From: Actinomadura latina NBRC 106108
GTDB lineage: Bacteria > Actinomycetota > Actinomycetes > Streptosporangiales > Streptosporangiaceae
DNA: 53,110 nt
Assembly: GCF_001552195.1 (NCBI RefSeq)
Contig: NZ_BCQS01000046.1
Location: 1 to 53,110, forward strand
Reading direction: 5' to 3'
Part shown: positions 32,005-41,108 of the stretch, in pieces
Numbering within the stretch: the first letter of the stretch is position 1
How the letters are laid out: every line of letters starts with the position of its first letter
Program-made: the position numbers and the translations under genes
Notes under the pieces: generated by a model
What the model was told of the DNA's origin: nothing
Seen by the model: only the letters and a program-made list of their open reading frames with translations
Database searches by the model: none

Positions 32005-33660
32005 TCATCGATTCAGCGACTTCAGGAACTTCGCGGCGATGGGGGCGGCGGCCTCGGCGCCGGTGCCGCCGCCCTCGACGATCACGGCGAAGGCGATGTC
32101 CTTGCGGTAGCCGATGAACCAGGCGTGGGTGGGCGGGTTCTTGCCCGAGCCGAACTCGGCGGTGCCGGTCTTGCCGGCCGTGCCGGGCGGGAATCCGACG
32201 CCGGACGCGGTGCCCTCGCTGACGACGGCGGGCATCAGGGCGTGCAGGGCCTTCTCGACGGCGGGTTCCAGCTTCTTCGGGGGCGCGGGCTCGCGGCCGC
32301 CGGCGTCGGCGGCCCGGCCCGCGAGGGCCGCGTCGACGAGGCGGGGCGACCGCCAGGTCCCGTCGGCCGCGGCGGCGGCGACGCTCGCCATGTTGAGGGG
32401 GCTGGTCAGCACCTGGCCCTGGCCGAAGGACGCGGACGCGAACGCGGTGTCGTCCCGGTTGCCGGGGAACGCCGCCCGGACGGCGGGGAGCCCGGCGATG
32501 ATCGGGACGTTGAACCCGAACTGGGACGCGACCTGCGCGAGGCGCTTCTCGCCCAGCTTGTCCACGGCGAGGCGCGCGAAGGTGGTGTTGCAGGAGTGCG
32601 CGAACGCCTCGCGGAACGGGATCGTCCCGAAGTCCTCGTGCTGGTAGTTGTGGAACGACCGGCCGCCGACGTTGGTGGTGGCGGGGCAGCCGACCCTGGT
32701 GGACGGGGACACGCCGCCCGCGACGAGGGCGGCGGCGGTAACGACCTTGAACGTGGAGCCGGGCGGGTACTGGCCCATCAGCGCCCGGTTGTAGCCGCCG
32801 GGCTTGTTCGCGACGGCGAGGATCTCGCCGGTGGACGGGCGCAGCGCCACCATCGACGCGGGCTTCTCCGCGTCGCCGAGGGCCTTGCCGGCGGCGGCCT
32901 GGGCCTTCGGGTCGATCGTGGTCTTCAGCGGCCGGCCGTCGATGTCGCCGAACCGCTTGAGCGTCTTCACCGGCTTGTTCCCGGCGTCCACGATCTGGAC
33001 GGTGAGGGCGGGCGTGCCGGCGAGGCGGCGCTCGTACTGCTTCTGCAGGCCGTCCGCGCCGACCGGGTCGCCCTTGCGGTAGGGGGCGCCGAGCTTCTTC
33101 GCGGCGTCCGCGGACGCCGCGCCGAGCGGGCCGGCGAGCTGCCGGGCGGACCCGGACGGGGAGCCGCTCAGGTCGCTGCCGTCCGCCGCGAGGACGGCGG
33201 CGCGGCCGGGCCAGGCGCGGGCGGCGCGCAGCCGCTGCCCCTCGGCGAGCGTCGGGAAGATCACCTGCGGCGACCAGCGGACGAGCCACTCGCCGTCCCG
33301 CTCGACGAGCGGCAGCGACCCCTCGTACGTCCAGCTGCGGTCGCCGGCGAGGGTCAGCTCGGCGGTGTAGGAGCCGCCGGCCCGGCCGCCGTCGGCCTTC
33401 CCCACGGACGCGACGGTGTAGCGCTGAGCGGTGACGCCCAGCTCGTCCCGCATGCCGGTGAGCCGCTTCTCGAAGTCGGCGGGCGGGCGGTCGGTCAGCG
33501 CCTTCATCGCGGCGAGGTCACCGCCGCTCCAGGCCGCGAGGAAGCGCTTCGCTGCGTCCTCCGGGTCTTCTCCGTCGCGCAGGAACCACACCGTCCCCGC
33601 TCCCACGACGAGCACCGCCACCGCGATCGCGGCGACGGCCAGCACACGGGATCGGCGCAT
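32005..33660 (-). CDS. Penicillin-binding protein (class B-type transpeptidase with NTF2-like MecA_N domain)
   Basis: Membrane-anchored D,D-transpeptidase of 551 residues. One N-terminal membrane helix (about 6-26), a MecA_N/NTF2-like domain (about 33-145), a dimerisation region and the transpeptidase domain from about 265. The active-site motifs are intact: SxxK at Ser302-Lys305 (PPGSTFK), SxN at Ser356-Cys-Asn358 (HSCNTTF) and KTG at 497 (GKTGTAEF). This architecture resembles actinomycete PBPs akin to PbpA or PBP2a. It is not by itself evidence of beta-lactam resistance. ATG 33660 follows GGGAG. Convergent with corA. Confidence 0.9.
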   Translation of the reverse strand: MRRSRVLAVAAIAVAVLVVGAGTVWFLRDGEDPEDAAKRFLAAWSGGDLAAMKALTDRPPADFEKRLTGMRDELGVTAQRYTVASVGKADGGRAGGSYTAELTLAGDRSWTYEGSLPLVERDGEWLVRWSPQVIFPTLAEGQRLRAARAWPGRAAVLAADGSDLSGSPSGSARQLAGPLGAASADAAKKLGAPYRKGDPVGADGLQKQYERRLAGTPALTVQIVDAGNKPVKTLKRFGDIDGRPLKTTIDPKAQAAAGKALGDAEKPASMVALRPSTGEILAVANKPGGYNRALMGQYPPGSTFKVVTAAALVAGGVSPSTRVGCPATTNVGGRSFHNYQHEDFGTIPFREAFAHSCNTTFARLAVDKLGEKRLAQVASQFGFNVPIIAGLPAVRAAFPGNRDDTAFASASFGQGQVLTSPLNMASVAAAAADGTWRSPRLVDAALAGRAADAGGREPAPPKKLEPAVEKALHALMPAVVSEGTASGVGFPPGTAGKTGTAEFGSGKNPPTHAWFIGYRKDIAFAVIVEGGGTGAEAAAPIAAKFLKSLNR

Positions 33661-33725
33661 CGTCGATCTCCCTTCCCCCTGACATGGAGGCACAAGAACA
33701 TCAGGCGCCGTCCGGAAAGTCCAAG

Positions 33726-33763
33726 ATTGATATCAATGTCGCAAAGATATCCGTATTGATATC
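33726..33763. promoter_or_regulatory. GATATC-containing palindromes between PBP gene and LysR remnant
   Basis: ATTGATATCAAT (33726-33737) is a perfect 12-bp palindrome. Further GATATC copies occur at 33746-33751 and 33758-33763, the last as ATTGATATC. The AT-rich cluster stands out in this genome and lies 11-48 bases before the LysR start, typical of LysR autoregulatory sites. It also lies upstream of the divergent penicillin-binding protein gene, so it may still serve that promoter. Confidence 0.5.
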
Positions 33764-33773
33764 CTCGCTGGTC

Positions 33774-34090
33774 GTGGACCTGGTCGGGCATCTGCGGTGC
33801 TTCGTCATGGTGGCCGAAGAGCTGCACTTCGGGCACGCGGCGGAGCGGCTCGGCATGGCCCAGCCGCCGCTCAGCCAGCGGATCCAGCGGCTGGAGCGGG
33901 AGCTCGGCGTGCGGCTGTTCGACCGCACCAGCCGGAAGGTGGAACTGACCGCGCCCGGCCGGCTGCTGCTGGACGAGGCCCGTGACATCCTCGCACCCGG
34001 TCGCCGCTCTCCACGGCGGTGCTGCCGCAGGCCGACGCCGTCATCGGCACCGCGGCCCGGCTGGCGGTCGAGTCGCTCGGTCGCTCATGA
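33774..34090 (+). pseudogene. Truncated LysR-type regulator remnant
   Basis: GTG at 33774 opens a good LysR N-terminus: MDLVGHLRCFVMVAEELHFG, AAERLGMAQPPLSQRIQRLE, GVRLFDRTSRKVELTAPG and LLLDEARDILA, ending near 33993. The frame then turns into Arg/Pro-rich sequence. From 34001 a different frame reads SPLSTAVLPQADAVIGTAAR and onward to a TGA at 34088, like the end of another or the same protein. The whole effector-binding domain (about 200 residues) is missing. Most simply, an internal deletion fused the HTH to a downstream tail. A functional HTH-only protein of about 135 residues is the less likely alternative. Confidence 0.65.
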
Positions 34091-34214
34091 ACGCGACGGC
34101 GCTCGAATACGAAAACGTGTCACATTCAATACCACGGATCCGCGTGAGAGCTCCACCGGCACTCTCCGCACTACATAGGCTGTACCCCGGTTTTGACTTC
34201 CTGGGGAGTGTTCT

Positions 34215-36953
34215 TTGCGGCTGCCAGACCATCTGGAGCTACTGCTCACCGACGAGCCGGTGCTCGACGTCTACTCGCACGGCCCCTGGCGCGTCCCGGA
34301 CGGCCTGTTCGAGGAGATCTCGGCGCGGATCGACGGGCTGGCGGCCGATCCGCGGGCCGCGGAGCTGACCACCGACGAGCACAAGCTGCTGACCCTGCCG
34401 GCGTCGCTCGTCACCGCGGAGATCTTCGGCATGCTGGCCTTCCTGCCGGGCGGCGGCGCCATCAAGGCGGGGTCGTGGTCGCAGCTGCCCGAGCGCCTGC
34501 TGAACGGGCACCTGGTCAACCCGGGGCCGCTCAGCACCCGGATGACGCGGTGGGACGCGCCGGGCGGCCGGTGGCGGCCGCCGGTGGACTGGCTGATCGA
34601 GGCGCCCGACCGGGGGCTGGCGATCGAGCTGGCGCGCGACTGCCTGTCGGTGCTGGAGGGCATCGAGCCGCTGGAGGAGCGCCGCAAGGCGCTGCTGCGC
34701 CTCTACGACGACCCGCCCGAGTGCGAGACGGGCCTGCCGAAGTCGGAGCTGCGCGAGCACTGGCACGCGCACGCCGGCGACGACATCGTCGCGGCGGTGC
34801 CGGAGCTGCTCGGCCCGGTCGGCTACCTGGAGTGGGCGTGCGCGGGGCTGCTCGCGTCCTACGAGCATCTGACGGACGTCGCGCCGCGCGACGAGACCGT
34901 CGAGGTCCACCTGATCCAGCTGCTCCTGCAGGGCAGCATGGAGCACGTCCCGGCGGAGCTGGCGGTGGCGCTCGGCGAGGACCGCTACGCCGAGCTGCAG
35001 CAGCGGTTCGCGGCGGAGCGCCGCGGGTTCAAGGCCGGCGCGTGGCAGGAGCGGACGCGGGCGTGGCTGGTCCGCGCGCTGGTCGCGGGGGCGGCGGACG
35101 CGTGCCGGGGCTGGCTCGACATGGCGATGCGGTTCATCGCCATCGTGCAGGGGCTGCCGGGCGACCCGTGGTTCCCGAAGGCGGAGTGGATCCCGGTCGG
35201 CCAGTTCCAGACGGACCTGCGGCGCCTGTACGCGCCGCGGCGCGTCGTCGTGAACCCGCTGACCGAGACGCTGCGGAAGGCGCCGTCGGCGGACCGGGCG
35301 GCCGGCGGGGCGGCCGGGGGACGCCGGGCCGCCCGCCCGGAGATCGCGACCTCGCTGGTCGGGCAGCCGGAGGTGGCCGCGGCGCTGGAGGAGCTGACGA
35401 GCGGCGGCGATCCGGTCCGGCTGCTGCTGGCGGGCCCGGACGGCACCGGCAAGCGCGACGCCGCGCAGGAACTGGGGAAGGCGCTCGCGCTCGGCCGCGA
35501 CCCGCACTGGGTCACCGACAACCTGTACACCGGGCAGCGGCTGCCGGACGCCGTCGCCAGGCTGCACGCCGACGCCCGCGACTGCGCCGGCGACCGGCTG
35601 CTCGTCGTCGACGGCCTGGACGGGATCGTCTCCGACCCGGGCAACGGGGAGGCGCTCGCCGCCGAACTGCACCGGCTCCTGTCCGTCCACCCCGACCTGC
35701 ACCTGGTGGCGCTGTGCGACACGGGCGGGGAGGAGCGGATCCGGGAGATCAACCCCGTCCTGCCGCAGCTGTTCCGGGTCGCGCGGACGACGCCGTTCAC
35801 CGAGGAGGGGCACGCCGAGCTGTTCCGCCGCGCGCTGACCGCGCGCGGCGCCCGCGGCACCCGGCAGGCGGTCGCGGCGGCGGGCGAGCTGCTGGCCGCG
35901 ACGCCGCCGATGCAGACGCTCCGCAACGCGCGGCTCGCGCCGTATCTCGCCGACCAGCTCGTCGCGGCGGTGCGGGCCCGGCTCGGACCGGACGCCGAAC
36001 TCGTCGTCCGCAAGCAGGACGTCCCCGACACGCTGGACATCTCCCGGGCCGTCGGGAACCCGCTGGCGGAACTGAACGACCTCACCGGCCTCGACACCGT
36101 CAAGCACGAGATCGCGCTGCTCGTCGCCGGGACGCACGCCGCGCGGCTGCGCAGCGAGAACGGGCTGAGGATCACCCCGCCGACCCGGCACATGGTGTTC
36201 ACCGGCAACCCGGGGACCGGCAAGACGATGGTGGCTCGGCTGCTCGGCCGCATCTACAAGCGGCTCGGCGTCCTGTCGTCCGGGCATCTCGTGGAGGCGT
36301 CCCGCGCCCACCTGGTCGGCGAGTACATCGGGCAGACCGCGCCGCGCACCCGCCGGCTGGTCGAGCGGGCGCTCGGCGGCGTGCTGTTCATCGACGAGGC
36401 GTACACGCTGACGCAGTCGCCGCTGAAGGGCGACTACGGGCACGAGGCGATCGCCGAGCTGGTCAAGCTGATGGAGGACCACCGCGACGACCTCGTGGTG
36501 GTCGTCGCCGGCTACGAGCAGGAGATGGCGGAGTTCCTCGCCGCCAACCCCGGCCTGGACTCGCGGTTCCCGAAGCAGATCCACTTCCCCGACTACACCG
36601 ACGACGAGCTGATCACCGTGTTCGGGCAGCTCGCCGCCGCGGACGGGTTCGAACTGGCGCCCGGCACCGACGAGCTGCTGGCGACGATGCTGCGCCGCGC
36701 GCCCCGCGGCCCGTCCTTCGGCAACGGCCGGCTGATGCGCAACATGCTGGACGTCGCCGTCGCCAACCAGGCGGACCGGGTCGCGTCCGCCGCCGTCCGC
36801 GCCCGGCAGGAGCATGCCCAGAAGGACGGCAGGGCCGAGCACGGCGGCGAGCCGACCGGATCGCCTACGAGGCAGGAACTGATCACCATCACCGCCGACG
36901 ACCTGCCCCCGCTGCTGGAGCACCCGGAGGAGTTCTTCGGCCTCTACCTCTGA
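34215..36953 (+). CDS. Large double-AAA+ ATPase (CbxX/CfqX-like C-terminal module)
   Basis: Cytosolic protein of 912 residues. Residues 1-350 form a domain I do not recognise. The first AAA+ module (about 370-590) is degraded: Walker A GPDGTGKR (407-414) has Arg instead of Thr/Ser after Lys, and Walker B ends VVDGLD, lacking Glu. The second (about 620-850) is a canonical CbxX/CfqX (EccA/SpoVK-like) ATPase with GNPGTGKT (664-671), VLFIDEA (Asp727-Glu728) and SRFPKQIHFPDYTDDEL. The TTG start follows GGGGAG by six bases. No type VII secretion genes are nearby, so an EccA role is not supported. Possibly a remodelling chaperone. It overlaps the convergent amidase by 10 bases. Confidence 0.85.
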   Translation: MRLPDHLELLLTDEPVLDVYSHGPWRVPDGLFEEISARIDGLAADPRAAELTTDEHKLLTLPASLVTAEIFGMLAFLPGGGAIKAGSWSQLPERLLNGHLVNPGPLSTRMTRWDAPGGRWRPPVDWLIEAPDRGLAIELARDCLSVLEGIEPLEERRKALLRLYDDPPECETGLPKSELREHWHAHAGDDIVAAVPELLGPVGYLEWACAGLLASYEHLTDVAPRDETVEVHLIQLLLQGSMEHVPAELAVALGEDRYAELQQRFAAERRGFKAGAWQERTRAWLVRALVAGAADACRGWLDMAMRFIAIVQGLPGDPWFPKAEWIPVGQFQTDLRRLYAPRRVVVNPLTETLRKAPSADRAAGGAAGGRRAARPEIATSLVGQPEVAAALEELTSGGDPVRLLLAGPDGTGKRDAAQELGKALALGRDPHWVTDNLYTGQRLPDAVARLHADARDCAGDRLLVVDGLDGIVSDPGNGEALAAELHRLLSVHPDLHLVALCDTGGEERIREINPVLPQLFRVARTTPFTEEGHAELFRRALTARGARGTRQAVAAAGELLAATPPMQTLRNARLAPYLADQLVAAVRARLGPDAELVVRKQDVPDTLDISRAVGNPLAELNDLTGLDTVKHEIALLVAGTHAARLRSENGLRITPPTRHMVFTGNPGTGKTMVARLLGRIYKRLGVLSSGHLVEASRAHLVGEYIGQTAPRTRRLVERALGGVLFIDEAYTLTQSPLKGDYGHEAIAELVKLMEDHRDDLVVVVAGYEQEMAEFLAANPGLDSRFPKQIHFPDYTDDELITVFGQLAAADGFELAPGTDELLATMLRRAPRGPSFGNGRLMRNMLDVAVANQADRVASAAVRARQEHAQKDGRAEHGGEPTGSPTRQELITITADDLPPLLEHPEEFFGLYL

Positions 36954-38251
36954 GCGGCGAGCCGCTCGGCGGCGTCGAACAGCAGGCCCTCGGCGCCGCG
37001 CCGGGTGACGAGCTGGGCGCCGGCGGGCAGGCCGCGGACGGTTCCGGCGGGGACGCTGAGCGCGGGCAGGCCCAGCACGTTCCACGGCGACGTGAGGCTG
37101 ACCAGCAGCGCGGTCAGCGGCCCGAACTCGACCTCGGTCGCGCCGAGTTCCGGCGCGGTGATCGGCATGGTCGGCATCGCCAGGTAGTCGTAGCGGTCCA
37201 GCAGCCCGGCGACCTCCCGCGCGTACCGCTCCCGCTCGCGCAGCGCGCGGACGAGCCGCCACCCCGGCATGCGCCCCGACTCCTCCAGCCGGGCGAGCGT
37301 CGCCGGCTGGTACCGGCCGGGCGCGCCGGCGATCCGTTCGGCGTGCACGTCGTACGCCTCGCTGAACTCGATCGCGATGAACACCTCCCGGAGCCCGGCG
37401 AAGTTGAGCGGCTCGGCGGGCGCGTCCGGGAACAGGGCCCGGACGGTCCGCACCACCTCGGGGTCGGCGGCGGGCGGCTCGATCCAGGCGGCGCGGCCGT
37501 GCGGCCGGCCGCCGTCCTCCGGCGACGGGTCGACGGGCGACGGGCGGGCCTCCTCCGGGCCGGTCAGCGCCCGGTAGGCGATCCGGCAGCCGGCGGCGGA
37601 CCCGGCGATGACGCCCACATGGTCGAGAGAAGGCGACAGCGGGAACACGCCGCCGGCCGGGATCGCGCCGTGCGCGGGCTTGAACCCGGCGACCCCGCAG
37701 AACGCGGACGGGATGCGCACCGACCCGCCGGTGTCGGTGCCGATCGCGAGCGGGACCATGCCGGCGGCGACCGCGACAGCGCTGCCGCTGCTGGAGCCGC
37801 CCGGCATCCGCGTCCGGTCGTGCGGGTTGCGGACCGGCCCGTTCGCCGACACGTCACCGGTCGCGCCGAACGCGAACTCCTGCGTCCCCGTCTTCCCGAC
37901 GATCACGGCGCCGGCGTTCCGGAGCATCGTCACGCACACCGCGTCCTCCTCGGCGACGTACCCGTCGAAGTGCGCGGACCCCATGCCGGTCGGCAGGCCG
38001 GCGACGTCGACGATGTCCTTCACCGCGACGGGGACGCCGTGCAGCGGGCCCCGGTCGATGCCGGACGCCAGCTCCCGGTCCGCCCACCGGCCGGCCGCGT
38101 CGGCGCCCTCCGGGTCGAGGGTCACGAAGGCGTTCAGGTCAGGGTCGGCCGACTCCAGGGCGCGCGCGGCCAGCCCCTGCGCCGTCTCCTTCCCAGAGCG
38201 CAGCGCCTGCCCGAGGTCCGCCAGCGTCCGTCCGGTGAAGAACCCGCCCAT
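36944..38251 (-). CDS. Amidase signature family protein
   Basis: Hydrolase of 435 residues with a complete amidase triad: Lys78 (VPVAVKDIVDVAG), cis-Ser153 (MPGGSSSGSAVAV) and Ser177 (GTDTGGSVRIPSA), the GatA-like spacing of 24. ATG 38251 follows AGGAGGCGG, which fixes the start; an upstream ATG at 38278 has no ribosome site. No gatB or gatC nearby, so probably a catabolic or detoxifying amidase. It is 64 residues longer than the amidase at 8392-9507 and retains the N-terminal helical region that one lacks. Ends in a 10-base overlap with the AAA+ gene. Confidence 0.87.
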   Translation of the reverse strand: MGGFFTGRTLADLGQALRSGKETAQGLAARALESADPDLNAFVTLDPEGADAAGRWADRELASGIDRGPLHGVPVAVKDIVDVAGLPTGMGSAHFDGYVAEEDAVCVTMLRNAGAVIVGKTGTQEFAFGATGDVSANGPVRNPHDRTRMPGGSSSGSAVAVAAGMVPLAIGTDTGGSVRIPSAFCGVAGFKPAHGAIPAGGVFPLSPSLDHVGVIAGSAAGCRIAYRALTGPEEARPSPVDPSPEDGGRPHGRAAWIEPPAADPEVVRTVRALFPDAPAEPLNFAGLREVFIAIEFSEAYDVHAERIAGAPGRYQPATLARLEESGRMPGWRLVRALRERERYAREVAGLLDRYDYLAMPTMPITAPELGATEVEFGPLTALLVSLTSPWNVLGLPALSVPAGTVRGLPAGAQLVTRRGAEGLLFDAAERLAAQR

Positions 38252-38542
38252 ACCGCCTCCTACCTGATCAGCCGTCACGAACTGACTAGCACACCGCGGC
38301 CTTCGCGGACCAAGCCGGATGCTGCGCTCATGGCGTTCCGTCCCCGGCTCGTCGCTCTGCGTGAACCACTCGCCGCAGGCGTCCTACCGCTGACCGACCG
38401 CACGCCCCGTCCCGTGAACTTACGCGCGAGTAGGCGGCAGGCTTCAACACGCCCAGTGGAGACGCTCCCACCGGTTCGCTGGGGGGCGAGGCGGAGCCCG
38501 CACCGGGAACCGCCTCTGTAACCGGTGACGTCCACCCTGCCG
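38252..38542. other. Upstream intergenic part before phosphoketolase
   Basis: About 290 bases that must include the divergent promoters of the amidase and phosphoketolase genes. No protein-like frame with a ribosome site is visible and no promoter is convincing. Confidence 0.4.
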
Positions 38543-38730
38543 ACACGGCGCCTCCGGTGCCCTGTCAACACGGCACCTCCGGTGCCGGGCATCTCGGCGC
38601 CCGGCACCGGAGCCGCCGGGGACTTTCGGCCCTTGGTGCGGCATCCCTTGCGTGATGGGCTCTCCGTGACGGTTGATCACGCCGGAGGCGGGGACGTGGT
38701 CCCTGCGAGGCGGGACCGACACCGGAGGGG
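38543..38730 (+). promoter_or_regulatory. Hairpin-rich leader of the phosphoketolase operon
   Basis: A 19-base direct repeat with one mismatch (38543-38561, 38568-38586, period 25) runs into a perfect 14-bp stem-loop, arms 38577-38590 and 38599-38612 with loop ATCTCGGC. Two more dyads follow: GCGTGAT/ATCACGC (38650-38656, 38676-38682) and GGTCCC/GGGACC (38698-38703, 38712-38717), the last ending just before the ribosome site GGAGGGG (38724-38730). The layout suggests a structured 5' leader or operators; I match it to no known riboswitch. Confidence 0.5.
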
Positions 38731-38737
38731 ATCCACG

Positions 38738-41095
38738 ATGGCCGAGTCCGTGATGTCCAACGACGAGGTACGGGCGATCGACGCGTACTGGAGAGCCGCC
38801 AACTACCTGTCCGTGGGGCAGATCTACCTGCTCGCGAACCCGCTGCTCCGCGAGCCGCTCGGGCGCGGGCACATCAAGCCGCGGCTGCTCGGGCACTGGG
38901 GCACCTCGCCCGGCCTGAACTTCTGCTACGCGCACCTCAACCGGGCGATCAAAGCGCGCGATCTCGACATGATCTACATCATGGGGCCGGGGCACGGCGG
39001 TCCATCGGCGGTCGCGAACGCGTGGCTGGAGGGCACCTACAGCGAGGTGTACCCGCACGTGTCGCGGGACGCCGCGGGCATGGGCCGGCTGTTCCGCCAG
39101 TTCTCGTTCCCGGGCGGCATCCCGTCCCACGTGGCGCCGGAGACGCCGGGTTCCATCCACGAGGGCGGCGAGCTGGGGTACTCGCTCGCGCACGCGTTCG
39201 GGGCCGCGTTCGACAACCCCGGCCTGGTCGTCGCCTGCATCGTCGGGGACGGCGAGGCGGAGACCGGGCCGCTCGCGGCGAGCTGGCACTCGAACAAGTT
39301 CCTCGACCCGGTGAAGGACGGCGCGGTCCTGCCGATCCTGCACCTCAACGGCTACAAGATCGCGAACCCGACGGTGCTGGCGCGGATCCCGGAGGAGGAG
39401 CTCGTCCAACTGCTCGACGGCTACGGGTACCGGCCGTTCCTGGTGAGCGGGGACGAGCCCGCGTCCATGCACCGGAAGATGGCCGCCGCGCTCGACCAGG
39501 CGCTCGACGAGATCGCCGGCATCCAGCGCGACGCCCGCGCGGGGCGCACGTCCGAGCGGCGCCGCTGGCCCATGATCGTCCTGCGGTCCCCCAAGGGGTG
39601 GACGGGCCCGAAGGAGGTCGACGGGCTGCCGGTCGAGAACACGTGGCGCTCCCACCAGGTGCCGCTCTCGGGCGTGTGCGACAACCCCGCGCATCTGGCG
39701 CAGCTCGAGGAGTGGCTGCGCTCCTACCGCCCGGACGAGCTGTTCGACGAGGACGGGCGCCCCGCCGAGGCGCTGCTGGCCCTCGCCCCCGAGGGCGAGC
39801 GGCGGATGAGCGCCAACCCGCACGCCAACGGCGGCCTGCTGCTGAAGCCGCTCGCCCTGCCCGACTTCCGGGACTACGCCGTGCCCGTCGACAAACCGGG
39901 CACGACGTTCACCGAACCCACCCGGACGCTGGGCTCCTTCCTGCGCGACGTCGTGAAGGACAACCCGTCCAACTTCCGCATCATGGGGGCGGACGAGACC
40001 GCGTCCAACCGGCTCGGAGACGTGTTCCAGGTCACCGACCGCGTCTTCGAGGGCGAGATCCTCCCGACCGACGAGCACCAGGCGACGTCCGGCCAGGTCA
40101 TGGAGGTGCTGAGCGAGCACCTGTGCCAGGGCTGGCTGGAGGGCTACCTCCTCACCGGGCGGCACGGCCTGTTCAACAGCTACGAGGCGTTCGTCCACAT
40201 CGTCGACGCCATGTTCAACCAGCACGCGAAATGGCTGAAGGTGACCCGGCACCTGCCGTGGCGGCGGCCCATCGCCTCGCTGAACTACCTGCTGTCGTCG
40301 CACGTGTGGCGGCAGGACCACAACGGCTTCACCCACCAGGACCCCGGCTTCCTCGACGTCGTCCTGAACAAGAAGCCGGAGATCGTCCGGGTGTACCTGC
40401 CGCCGGACGCGAACACGCTGCTGTCGGTCGGCGACCATGCGCTGCGGTCCCGCGACTACGTCAACGTGATCGTCGCCGGGAAGCAGCCCGCGCTGAACTG
40501 GCTGCCGATGGACGCCGCGATCGCGCACTGCACGCGCGGCATCGGCATCTGGGAATGGGCGTCCACCGACGGCGGCGAGGACCCCGACGTCGTGATGGCC
40601 TGCGCGGGCGACATCCCCACCCTGGAGACGCTCGCCGCCGTCGACATGCTCCGGCGGCTCTTCCCGGAACTGCGCGTCCGGGTCGTGAACGTCGTGGACC
40701 TGATGCGGCTGCAGCCGTCCTCCGAGCACCCCCACGGCCTGCCGGACCGCGAGTACGACGCCCTGTTCACCACCGACAAGCCCGTCATCTTCGCGTTCCA
40801 CGGCTACCCGTACCTCATCCACCGGCTCACCTACCGCCGCACCGGGCACGCGCACCTGCACGTCCGCGGCTACAAGGAGGAGGGGACGACCACCACGCCG
40901 TTCGACATGGTCATGCTGAACGACCTGGACCGCTACCACCTGGTGATGGACGTCATCGACCGCGTCCCGTCCCTCGGCGGCCGCGTCGCCCACGTCCGGC
41001 AGCGGATGGCCGACCAGCGCCTCGCGATGCGCGCCTACACGCGCGATCACGGCGAGGACTCACCGGAGATAAGCGACTGGACCTGGCCGTACTGA
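38738..41095 (+). CDS. xfp: Xylulose-5-phosphate/fructose-6-phosphate phosphoketolase
   Basis: Thiamine-diphosphate enzyme that splits xylulose 5-phosphate (and often fructose 6-phosphate) with phosphate into acetyl-phosphate plus glyceraldehyde 3-phosphate or erythrose 4-phosphate. Family signatures: GHWGTSPGLNFCYAHLNR near residue 55, PGHGGPS, EGGELGYSLAHAFGAAFDNP with the ThDP site GDGEAETGPLAA, and GRHGLFNSYEAF. 785 residues is the normal size. ATG 38738 follows GGAGGGG by seven bases. The ackA start lies 13 bases downstream, so acetyl-phosphate is channelled to acetate and ATP. No pta is present here. Confidence 0.96.
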   Translation: MAESVMSNDEVRAIDAYWRAANYLSVGQIYLLANPLLREPLGRGHIKPRLLGHWGTSPGLNFCYAHLNRAIKARDLDMIYIMGPGHGGPSAVANAWLEGTYSEVYPHVSRDAAGMGRLFRQFSFPGGIPSHVAPETPGSIHEGGELGYSLAHAFGAAFDNPGLVVACIVGDGEAETGPLAASWHSNKFLDPVKDGAVLPILHLNGYKIANPTVLARIPEEELVQLLDGYGYRPFLVSGDEPASMHRKMAAALDQALDEIAGIQRDARAGRTSERRRWPMIVLRSPKGWTGPKEVDGLPVENTWRSHQVPLSGVCDNPAHLAQLEEWLRSYRPDELFDEDGRPAEALLALAPEGERRMSANPHANGGLLLKPLALPDFRDYAVPVDKPGTTFTEPTRTLGSFLRDVVKDNPSNFRIMGADETASNRLGDVFQVTDRVFEGEILPTDEHQATSGQVMEVLSEHLCQGWLEGYLLTGRHGLFNSYEAFVHIVDAMFNQHAKWLKVTRHLPWRRPIASLNYLLSSHVWRQDHNGFTHQDPGFLDVVLNKKPEIVRVYLPPDANTLLSVGDHALRSRDYVNVIVAGKQPALNWLPMDAAIAHCTRGIGIWEWASTDGGEDPDVVMACAGDIPTLETLAAVDMLRRLFPELRVRVVNVVDLMRLQPSSEHPHGLPDREYDALFTTDKPVIFAFHGYPYLIHRLTYRRTGHAHLHVRGYKEEGTTTTPFDMVMLNDLDRYHLVMDVIDRVPSLGGRVAHVRQRMADQRLAMRAYTRDHGEDSPEISDWTWPY

Positions 41096-41108
41096 GAGGG
41101 GCGTACTG

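Noticed and set aside
32005..33660. Beta-lactam resistance determinant from the MecA_N-type architecture
   Set aside because: The domain order is widespread in actinomycete housekeeping PBPs, and nothing in the sequence shows low drug affinity.
34215..36953. Type VII secretion (ESX) locus suggested by the CbxX/CfqX ATPase
   Set aside because: No EccB-E, MycP, EsxA/B, PE or PPE genes occur in the window.
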